Of a DNA stretch of 19,779 nucleotides, positions 7,648 to 14,473 are shown in pieces (position 1 is the first letter of the stretch; each line of letters starts with the position of its first letter). The notes beneath the pieces are model-generated. The model did no database searches. It saw only the letters and a program-made list of their open reading frames with translations, and had not been told where the DNA came from. Made by a program: the position numbers and the translations under genes. The stretch is from assembly GCA_034434235.1 (NCBI GenBank), contig DAOTZV010000035.1:1-19779 (forward strand). Reading direction: 5' to 3'. The DNA comes from CAKZKT01 sp034434235. GTDB taxonomy: Bacteria > Chloroflexota > Anaerolineae > CG2-30-64-16.

Positions 7648-10600
7648 TCAATTGCCGCTCACGCGCGCCACATCGCTCTTGTTCGCCTCAAACGCCGCCA
7701 TCTCGGCCTTCTCGCCGCTCAATCCCGCCTGTTGCACCCAAATCAGGGTTTCCAACATGCGCTTGTAGTCCTTCGGAAAGACCTTGACGAACTTCGGCGC
7801 CAGCTCTTCCCAGTGCGCCAGCACATAGCGGCCCCGATCGCTGTTGGTGTAGTAGGTGTGCTTCTGGATCATGGTCATCACCAGCTCGGCGTCCGCTTCG
7901 TTCATCCGCTCCAGGAACACCATCTCCTGATTGCAGCGGCGCGCGAAGTCGCCCGCCTCGTCGAGCACGTAGGCGATGCCGCCCGACATGCCGGCCGCGA
8001 AGTTGCGGCCCGTCGGCCCCAGGACCACCACCCGGCCACCGGTCATGTATTCGCAGCCGTGATCGCCCACCGCCTCGACCACCGCCTGCGCGCCGCTGTT
8101 GCGCACGCAGAAGCGCTCGCCGGCCATGCCGCGCACATACGCCTCGCCGCTGGTGGCGCCGTAAAGCGCCACGTTGCCGATGATGATGTTCTCTTCGGGC
8201 CGGAAGGTCGCTTCGGCCGGCGGATAGATGATCAGCTTGCCGCCCGAAAGCCCCTTGCCGAAATAATCGTTGGCATCCCCTTCAAGGGTGAGCGTGATGC
8301 CCCGCGGGATGAACGCACCGAAGCTCTGCCCGGCCGAACCGGTGAAGTCCAGGCGGATCGTATCCTCGGGGAGGCCGGCCGCGCCGTAGCGCCGCGTCAG
8401 CTCATAGCCCAACATCGTGCCGACCGACCGGTTGGCGTTGGTGATCGGCAACTGCGCGTGCACCCGCTCCCCGCGCGCCAGGGCCGGCTCGCACAACGGG
8501 ATGAGGGTCTGCCGATCGAGCGTCTGCTCGATGCCGTGATCCTGCGCCTTCTGGCAGTAGCGGCCGACCGAGTCGGGCACGGCCGGCCGCGCCAGGATCG
8601 CCGACAGATCCACCCCGCGCGCCTTCCAGTGGTGTTCGGGCCGGCGGAACACCAGGCGGTCGGAGCGGCCGACCATCTCCTCGAAGCGGCGGAAGCCGAG
8701 CTGCGCCATCAGCTCGCGCACCTCTTGCGCGATGAAGCGCATGAAGTTGACCACGTAGGCCGGGTCGCCGGTGAAGTTCTTGCGCAGCTCCGGGTTCTGG
8801 GTGGCCACGCCGACCGGACAGGTGTCCAGGTGGCACACCCGCATCATCGTGCAACCGAGCGTCACCAGGGGCGCGGTGGCGAAGCCGAACTCCTCCGCGC
8901 CCAGGAGCGCCGCGATCACCACATCGCGGCCGGTGCGGAGCTGGCCGTCGGTCTCCAACACCACGCGACTGCGCAGATCGTTCACCAGCAACGTCTGGTG
9001 CGTCTCCGAAAGCCCCAGTTCCCACGGCAGGCCGGCGTGCTTGATCCCCGTCTGGGGCGAAGCGCCCGTGCCGCCGTCGTAGCCGCTGATCAGGATCACG
9101 TCGGCATGGCCCTTGGCCACGCCGGCCGCGATGGTGCCCACCCCCACCTCCGACACCAGCTTGACGCTGATGCGCGCCGAGGGGTTGGCGTTCTTCAGGT
9201 TGAAGATCAGCTCGGCCAGGTCTTCGATGGAATAGATGTCGTGATGGGGCGGAGGCGAGATCAGGCCCACACCTGGGGTCGAGTGTCGCACCCGGGCGAT
9301 CCAGGGATACACCTTGCGCCCCGGAAGCTGGCCCCCTTCGCCGGGCTTGGCGCCCTGCGCGATCTTGATCTGGATCTCCTTGGCGTTGGCCAGATAGAGG
9401 CTGGTCACGCCGAAGCGGCCCGACGCGACCTGCTTGATCGCGCTGGAACGCGAGTCGCCGTTGGGCAGGGGGATGTAGCGAGCCGGATCCTCGCCGCCCT
9501 CGCCCGAATTGCTCTTGCCGCCCAGGCGGTTCATGGCAATGGCCAGCGCCTCGTGCGCCTCCGGACTGATCGAGCCATACGACATGCCGCCGGTCTTGAA
9601 GCGCCGCACGATGGACTCGACCGGCTCGACCTCTTCGAGCGGCACCGGCTGCGCCGGAAAATCGAAGTCCAGCAGGCTGCGCAGATAGGCCGGCCGGTGC
9701 ACCTGGTCGTTCATCAGCGCGGAGTATTCCTTGAAGAGGCCGTAGTTGGCGGTGCGACACGCCTGCTGAAGCTTATGCACGGTGATCGGATTGAACGTGT
9801 GGTGTTCGCCATCGGAGCGCCACTGATAGTGCCCGCCCGTTTCCAGGGTCTGATAGCGGCCGTTGCGGCTGAAAAATGCCTGCTGGTGGCGGCTGAGGGT
9901 CTCGGCGGCGATCACGTCCAGGCCGATGCCGCCGATGCGCGAGGCGGTCCAGGTGAAGTAGCGCTCCACCACCTCGCGGCTCAACCCCAGCGCCTCGAAG
10001 ATCTGCGCGCCGCGATAGCCGTCAATGGTCGAGACGCCCATCTTGGAGATCACCTTCACCACGCCTTTGACGACCGCGTTGACGTAGTTCTTCTCGGCCT
10101 GCTGCGGCGAGATGTCCTTGAGCATCCCGCGCGCGATCATGTCGCGCAGCGTCTCAAAGGCCAGGTAGGGGTGGATGGCGCCGGCGCCGTAGCCGATCAG
10201 CAGCGCGAAATGGTGCACCTCGCGCGGCTCGCCCGAATCGATCACCAGGCCCACCTGGGTGCGGGTGCCGCTGCGGATCAGGTGATGGTGCAGGCCGGCG
10301 CACGCCAACAGCGCCGGAATCGGCGCGTGCGTGCGATCCACCCCACGATCGGAGAGGATCAGGATGCTGTAGCCGTCGCGAATGGCCTGATCGGCTGCGG
10401 CGAACAGGCCGTCGAGGGCGGCCTGCAACCCTGCGGCCCCGGCGCCGGCGTCGAAGAGGGTCGAAAGGGTGGTGGCGCGCAGGCCGGGCAGGTCGAGCTG
10501 TTGCAGCTTCGCGAACTCGGCCGGGGTCACGATCGGCTGCTTCAGGATCACCTGCCGACAGCTCTGCGGCCCCGGCTTCAGCAGGTTGCCCTCCGCGCCC

Positions 10601-12321
10601 AGCGCCACCGCCTTGCTGGTGACGATCTCCTCGCGAATGGCGTCAATGGGCGGGTTGGTCACCTGGGCGAAGAGTTGCTTGAAGTAGGAGTAGAGCAGTT
10701 GCGGCCGCTCCGAGAGCACGGCGGGCGGCGTGTCGTTGCCCATCGAGCCGATCGGCTCGACGCCGTCGCGCGCCATCGGCCCCAGGATCAGGTTGAGATC
10801 CTCGAAAGTATAGCCGAAGGCGAGCTGGCGTCGCACGAGCGGCTCCTCCTTCGCCTGCGGCATTTTGGACTGCGGCGACCCGTCGCCGCCTTCGCTCCGC
10901 ATGGCCGGCGCCTTGGACTGCGGCGACCCGTCGCCGCTTTCGCCGGCCGGTATATCTTTCAGCTCGACCAGATTCTCGCGCAGCCACTGCTCATATGGCT
11001 GGGCCGTGGCGATGGTATGCTTGATCTCTTCGTCCGAGATGATGCGGCCCTCCACCGTGTCCACCAGCAACATCCGGCCGGCGCGCAGCCGTCCCTTCTC
11101 GACCACGGCCGCCGGCGGGATCTCCGGCAGTACGCCCACTTCCGAGGCCAGGACGAGCAGGCCATCGGCCGTGATGTAATAGCGCGAGGGGCGCAGGCCG
11201 TTGCGGTCGAGCACCGCGCCGGCGTAACGGCCATCGGTGAAGGCGATCGAGGCCGGGCCGTCCCACGGCTCCATGATGCTGGCGTGGAACTCGTAGAAGG
11301 CGCGCTTCTCCGGGCTCATGTCCGGATCGCCGCTCCACGGCTCGGGGATCATCATCATCACCGTGTGCGCCAGCGAGCGGCCGGCCAACACCAGGAATTC
11401 GAGCGCGTTGTCGAACATGGCCGAATCGCTGCCGTCGGGCGCGATCACGGGCAACACGCGCTTCAGGTCGTCGCCGAACAGCTCCGACTCGAAGACCGCC
11501 TGCCGGGCGTACATCCAGTTCTGGTTGCCGCGGATGGTGTTGATCTCGCCGTTGTGCATCATGTAGCGGAACGGCTGTGCGCGCGCCCAGCTCGGAAAAG
11601 TGTTGGTGCTGAAGCGGGAATGCACCAGCGCAATGGCCGTCTCCATCCGCTCGTCGTGCAGCTCCGGGTAGAATTCGCCCAGTTGGGTGGCGGTCAACAT
11701 GCCCTTGTAGACGATCGTGCGGCACGAAAGGCTGGGGATGTAGAAGTCAGGATCGCCGCCCGTCGCCGCGTAGCGGATCGCCTTTTCGGCCAGACGGCGG
11801 ATGACGAACAGCTTGCGCTCGAAGGCCATTTCGTCGGCGATGTCGGGCCCGCGGCCGATGAAGATCTGGCGCACCACCGGCTCGGCCGCGCGGGCGGTCT
11901 TGCCCAGGGTACGGTCGTCGGTGGGCACGGTGCGCCAGCCGAGCACGCGCTGGCCTTCGGCCGCCGCGATCTCCTCCAGTTGCCGCTCGTATGCGCTGCG
12001 ACGGTCGGGATCGCGCGGCAGGAAGATCATGCCGACGGCGTACTCGGAGGGCGCCGGCAGGGCGAAGCCCGCTTCGGCCGCGGCCGCGGCGAGAAAGCGG
12101 TGCGGGAGCTGGATCAGGATGCCGGCGCCGTCGCCCGTGTTGGGCTCTGCGCCCAGCGCGCCGCGATGCCGCATGTTGGAGAGCGCGGTCAACGCCTGGC
12201 GCACGATCCGATGCGATCGCCGGCCGGGGATGTCTACGACCATGCCGACGCCGCACGCATCGTGCTCATGCTCCGCGGCATACAAAGTGCCTTGCAAGAG
12301 TTCAGGGTCAGGGAAATACAT
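7648..12321 (-). CDS. gltB: Glutamate synthase (NADPH) large subunit
   Basis: 1557 residues. The glutaminase nucleophile is C23 (HEHDACGVG), exposed after removal of a 22-residue propeptide. The class-II amidotransferase domain (~23-440) is followed by the central domain, the FMN/2-oxoglutarate synthase domain (GEGGEDPARY, PGEGGQLPG, GYDGGTGASP) and the 3Fe-4S ligands C1157, C1163 and C1168 (CTMMRVCHLDTC). The C-terminal beta-helix is of the GXGXG type (MSGGIAYVLDE). The start is ATG at 12321 with AGGTGG just upstream. The frame stays open to a TTG at 12447, but that extension is unlike GltB and lacks a ribosome-binding site. It is first in the operon with gltD and driven from the promoter at 12528-12556. 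Oddity: residues ~460-487 are encoded by two palindromic repeat copies, inserted in frame after WLRENLVELKD and before the conserved RRQLAFGYTFEDL. Confidence 0.97.
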   Translation of the reverse strand: MYFPDPELLQGTLYAAEHEHDACGVGMVVDIPGRRSHRIVRQALTALSNMRHRGALGAEPNTGDGAGILIQLPHRFLAAAAAEAGFALPAPSEYAVGMIFLPRDPDRRSAYERQLEEIAAAEGQRVLGWRTVPTDDRTLGKTARAAEPVVRQIFIGRGPDIADEMAFERKLFVIRRLAEKAIRYAATGGDPDFYIPSLSCRTIVYKGMLTATQLGEFYPELHDERMETAIALVHSRFSTNTFPSWARAQPFRYMMHNGEINTIRGNQNWMYARQAVFESELFGDDLKRVLPVIAPDGSDSAMFDNALEFLVLAGRSLAHTVMMMIPEPWSGDPDMSPEKRAFYEFHASIMEPWDGPASIAFTDGRYAGAVLDRNGLRPSRYYITADGLLVLASEVGVLPEIPPAAVVEKGRLRAGRMLLVDTVEGRIISDEEIKHTIATAQPYEQWLRENLVELKDIPAGESGDGSPQSKAPAMRSEGGDGSPQSKMPQAKEEPLVRRQLAFGYTFEDLNLILGPMARDGVEPIGSMGNDTPPAVLSERPQLLYSYFKQLFAQVTNPPIDAIREEIVTSKAVALGAEGNLLKPGPQSCRQVILKQPIVTPAEFAKLQQLDLPGLRATTLSTLFDAGAGAAGLQAALDGLFAAADQAIRDGYSILILSDRGVDRTHAPIPALLACAGLHHHLIRSGTRTQVGLVIDSGEPREVHHFALLIGYGAGAIHPYLAFETLRDMIARGMLKDISPQQAEKNYVNAVVKGVVKVISKMGVSTIDGYRGAQIFEALGLSREVVERYFTWTASRIGGIGLDVIAAETLSRHQQAFFSRNGRYQTLETGGHYQWRSDGEHHTFNPITVHKLQQACRTANYGLFKEYSALMNDQVHRPAYLRSLLDFDFPAQPVPLEEVEPVESIVRRFKTGGMSYGSISPEAHEALAIAMNRLGGKSNSGEGGEDPARYIPLPNGDSRSSAIKQVASGRFGVTSLYLANAKEIQIKIAQGAKPGEGGQLPGRKVYPWIARVRHSTPGVGLISPPPHHDIYSIEDLAELIFNLKNANPSARISVKLVSEVGVGTIAAGVAKGHADVILISGYDGGTGASPQTGIKHAGLPWELGLSETHQTLLVNDLRSRVVLETDGQLRTGRDVVIAALLGAEEFGFATAPLVTLGCTMMRVCHLDTCPVGVATQNPELRKNFTGDPAYVVNFMRFIAQEVRELMAQLGFRRFEEMVGRSDRLVFRRPEHHWKARGVDLSAILARPAVPDSVGRYCQKAQDHGIEQTLDRQTLIPLCEPALARGERVHAQLPITNANRSVGTMLGYELTRRYGAAGLPEDTIRLDFTGSAGQSFGAFIPRGITLTLEGDANDYFGKGLSGGKLIIYPPAEATFRPEENIIIGNVALYGATSGEAYVRGMAGERFCVRNSGAQAVVEAVGDHGCEYMTGGRVVVLGPTGRNFAAGMSGGIAYVLDEAGDFARRCNQEMVFLERMNEADAELVMTMIQKHTYYTNSDRGRYVLAHWEELAPKFVKVFPKDYKRMLETLIWVQQAGLSGEKAEMAAFEANKSDVARVSGN
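10865..10942. repeat. Two palindromic repeat copies inserted in frame within gltB
   Basis: Copies at 10865-10894 and 10913-10942 (30 nt, one mismatch) are spaced 48 nt apart, exactly 16 codons. Each holds a perfect 8-bp hairpin, GCGGCGAC-CC-GTCGCCGC. Both are read as GDGSPQSK in GltB. The flanks TTTGGA(C/T)TGCGGCG and CGCCGCTTTC match the intergenic element at 14394-14468, which identifies them as one dispersed family. Confidence 0.85.
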
Positions 12322-12521
12322 ACGCCACCTTTTCTCGGAGGAATCGTTGCCACAAGCCGGTTTCAAGGCAACTGCCCATGATGGACGCAGTGCCTCTGTC
12401 TGGGCGTCAGCACCAGAGACCTCGGCGTTGAGCGCTGGAAAGAGCAACGATGCCCGCGAGAATCGGCGTTGGGAGGGACATTCTTCGTCCAGAAGGAATG
12501 TGTCGCAGCGAGGACACGGTA
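12322..12521 (-). promoter_or_regulatory. Long structured 5' leader of gltBD, with a possible 24-residue upstream ORF
   Basis: From the predicted start near 12521 to the gltB ATG is about 200 nt. Visible structure is modest: ACATTC (12478-12483) with GAATGT (12496-12501), and a small stem TCTGG/CCAGA around 12398-12416. A short reading frame starts with ATG at 12481 and ends at 12407 (MSLPTPILAGIVALSSAQRR, then GLWC). Its ribosome-binding site is poor. I do not recognise a riboswitch class or a T-box. The long leader suggests post-initiation control, but nothing proves it. Confidence 0.4.
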
Positions 12522-12527
12522 ATGCTT

Positions 12528-12556
12528 CTTATATCACATCTTGTGCGGATCGTCAA
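12528..12556 (-). promoter_or_regulatory. Sigma-70-type promoter of gltBD
   Basis: On the reverse strand TTGACG (12556-12551), 17-bp spacer, TATAAG (12533-12528): 5/6 matches in each hexamer with ideal spacing. It lies 40 bp downstream of the ABC ATPase stop. No convincing terminator separates the two, so read-through from the upstream genes is possible. Confidence 0.8.
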
Positions 12557-12595
12557 GCGCGTCGCAAGAGGGATGGTTATTCTGATGTCAGGTCA

Positions 12596-13819
12596 TCACG
12601 CGATCCGCAATCCGCTCTTCCCGTCGAAAAGATACAGCGCGGCCAGCGGATACGCAACCTCGACCCGCTCGCCGGGGCGCACCCACTCCTCCAGCCCGGC
12701 GAACGCCCAGAAGGAGAGCTCGCCGGCACGCAGGCCCACCGCCAGCGTGCGGTGCACATAGTCCGGCTCCACCGCTTCGACTTCGCCCTCCAGCCGGAAT
12801 TCGGCCGCCTCGGCCGGCCGGCCCAAGAGCAGCCGGCCGGCCTCGGGCCGCACGCCCACGAGGATCGGCTGTCTCGCCGCGCAGCGCGGCCGGGCGGCGT
12901 CGGGCAAGGGGATGACGGCCTCGCCGACCCGGAGCCGGCCGTCCGCCAGCACGACGCCGGGGAGCAGGTTCATCGGCCGGCGGCCCAGGAAGCCGGCCAC
13001 GAACGCATTGGCCGGCTCGTCCCGCAAGACATTGTACGGCCCCACCTGCTCGATCCGGCCCTCGCGCATGATGGCGATCTGGTCGGCCAGCGCCATCGCC
13101 TCCTCCTGGTCGTGCGTCACATAGAGCGCGGTGATGGCGAAGCGCCGGAGCAGCCGCTTGATCTCGACGCGCGTCTGCGTGCGCAGCTTGGCGTCCAGGT
13201 TCGAGAGCGGCTCGTCGAAGAGGAAGAGCCGCGGGTTGCGCACGATGGCGCGGGCAATGGCGACCCGTTGCTGTTGCCCGCCGGAGAGCGTGCCCGGCTT
13301 GCGCTCCAACAGCTCCTCGAAGCCGATCCCCATGATCTCGGACGTGACGCGGATGCGCTCCTCGGCCTCGGCGTCGGGCGCCTTGCGCACCTGGAAGAAG
13401 AAGCGCAGGTTGCCCCGGCCCGGAAAGTGCGGATAGAGCGCGTAGTTCTGGAACACCATGCCGATGTAGCGGTCGCCCGGCGGGATGTGGCGCACGTCCT
13501 GCTCGTCGTAGTAGACCGTGCCGGTGTAGCCGACATCCAGGCCGGCCACCACGCGCAAGAGGGTGCTCTTGCCGCAGCCCGACGGCCCCAGGATCGCGAT
13601 GGTCTGGCCGTCGGGCACGGTCAGGTTGACGTGATCGAGCGCCAGGATCTCGCCGTGCGCGCCGCGGCCGGCCGCCTCCTCGCGCGCGCGGACCGCCACC
13701 CGCTCGGCGAAGGCCCGGTCGGCCTGGAAGCCGGGCAATCCGCGGCCCGCCGCCGCCAGCCGGGTCGCCTCGGCCGGCGAGAAGACGCGGCTCACATCCT
13801 CAAGGCGGATGGTGGACAT
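12596..13819 (-). CDS. Sugar-type ABC transporter ATP-binding protein (MalK/UgpC-like)
   Basis: A 407-residue ATPase that would power a sugar importer from the cytoplasmic face. Walker A is GPSGCGKST (78-86), Q-loop Q124, signature LSGGQQQR (178-185), Walker B LFLFDEP (198-204) and the switch His H236 (YVTHDQEEA). The C-terminal third (~285-407) is the TOBE/regulatory part usual in MalK-type subunits. Between the first strand (IRLEDVSRVF) and the second (ILALDHVNLTVPDG) are about 42 extra, charged, helical-looking residues (~15-57) absent from E. coli MalK. ATG at 13819 directly abuts the TGA of the upstream flavoprotein gene, so translation is coupled. It ends with tandem TGATGA stops. No permease or binding protein is nearby, so it may be an orphan ATPase serving distant importers, like MsiK/MsmX. 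Confidence 0.92.
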   Translation of the reverse strand: MSTIRLEDVSRVFSPAEATRLAAAGRGLPGFQADRAFAERVAVRAREEAAGRGAHGEILALDHVNLTVPDGQTIAILGPSGCGKSTLLRVVAGLDVGYTGTVYYDEQDVRHIPPGDRYIGMVFQNYALYPHFPGRGNLRFFFQVRKAPDAEAEERIRVTSEIMGIGFEELLERKPGTLSGGQQQRVAIARAIVRNPRLFLFDEPLSNLDAKLRTQTRVEIKRLLRRFAITALYVTHDQEEAMALADQIAIMREGRIEQVGPYNVLRDEPANAFVAGFLGRRPMNLLPGVVLADGRLRVGEAVIPLPDAARPRCAARQPILVGVRPEAGRLLLGRPAEAAEFRLEGEVEAVEPDYVHRTLAVGLRAGELSFWAFAGLEEWVRPGERVEVAYPLAALYLFDGKSGLRIA

Positions 13820-14371
13820 TCACCACGCTCCGGCCGCCAGGCCGCGCGCGGCTTCGCGAATCGCGGCCAGCTTGTAGGGCCGGCTCCAACGGTTGACCGG
13901 GATCAGGTCGAAGGTGCGCGCCCGCACGTGCTGGATCCAGCGTTCCATGCTCAGCAGGCAGGTGATCATGCCGCCGCCCGAGCCGCCGGCCGCGGCCACG
14001 CAGATCACGCCCTTGCCGCGGAGGCCGCTCTCGTCCCCGCGCGATGCCTCGCACCGCCGCAGCCGGTCGGTCAGCGCCTTGGCCGATTCGCTCATCTCGC
14101 CCCAGTAGACGGGGGTCACCAGCACAAGGGCATCGGCCGCCAGGATGCGCGCATGGAGCGCCTGGAAGCCGTCCTCTACCTGGCAGGTGTGGGCGGTGCG
14201 GCATGTGCCCCAGCCGTTGTCGCATGCCCGGCACATGCCGACTTCCATGTCGTTGAGCCGCACTTCTTCCGCGTGGCCGCCGGCCAGCCGCACGCCCTCG
14301 GCGGCCGCGGCCGCGCACGCAGCGGTCAAGCCATCCCGGTTGGGACTGGATTGGATCACGATGACGTGCAT
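13820..14371 (-). CDS. Flavodoxin-fold NADPH-dependent FMN reductase / Cys-rich flavoprotein
   Basis: 183 residues, opening with the flavodoxin-like strand and phosphate loop MHVIVIQSSPNRDGLT, which binds the FMN phosphate. VTPVYWGEMSESAKALTDR (~100) is the usual second FMN loop of this family. Cysteines C47, C50, C57 and C63 lie in a compact group (CRACDNGWGTC...C). Such a group is found in many of these reductases and, in iron-sulfur flavoproteins, ligates a cluster. The spacing here (2, 6, 5) is not the classical ISF one, so a cluster is uncertain. The start at 14371 has GGAGAGG upstream. A longer in-frame opening (to 14467) only translates the palindromic repeat and is rejected. It lies between GH3 and the ABC ATPase in the same direction. 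The electron acceptor is unknown. Confidence 0.82.
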   Translation of the reverse strand: MHVIVIQSSPNRDGLTAACAAAAAEGVRLAGGHAEEVRLNDMEVGMCRACDNGWGTCRTAHTCQVEDGFQALHARILAADALVLVTPVYWGEMSESAKALTDRLRRCEASRGDESGLRGKGVICVAAAGGSGGGMITCLLSMERWIQHVRARTFDLIPVNRWSRPYKLAAIREAARGLAAGAW

Positions 14372-14393
14372 ATGCCTCTCCACACTTTGGCTT

Positions 14394-14468
14394 TTTGGAT
14401 TGCGGCGCTCTGCGCCGCTTTCCTGTGGCCCCGCGAACAAAAGCGGCGCTACAGCGCCGCAATCCAAA
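14394..14468. repeat. Paired palindromic element between the GH3 and flavoprotein genes
   Basis: The left arm (14394-14421) and right arm (14440-14468) are near-perfect reverse complements, beginning TTTGGATTGCGGCG and ending CGCCGCAATCCAAA. Each arm is itself a small hairpin (GCGGCG...CGCCGC). The element starts 5 nt beyond the GH3 stop and ends about 22 nt before the flavoprotein start. It could stabilise or attenuate the polycistronic mRNA. It belongs to the same family as the copies inside gltB. Confidence 0.9.
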
Positions 14469-14473
14469 GCAGA

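Noticed and set aside
7612..12381. A 1589-codon open frame on the forward strand opposite gltB
   Set aside because: It is an antisense shadow of a GC-rich gene: composition is Arg/His/Ala-rich with no recognisable domain, while the reverse strand encodes unmistakable GltB.
12322..12447. N-terminal extension of GltB from a TTG at 12447
   Set aside because: No ribosome-binding site, the extra 42 residues are unlike GltB, and the ATG at 12321 has AGGTGG and gives a normal short propeptide before Cys23.
14372..14467. N-terminal extension of the flavoprotein through the upstream repeat
   Set aside because: The added residues only translate the palindromic element; the ATG at 14371 has GGAGAGG and begins directly with the flavodoxin strand.
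14394..14468. Insertion sequence or MITE with target duplications
   Set aside because: No clear target-site duplication and no transposase. The element is 75 nt and fits a REP-like doublet better.
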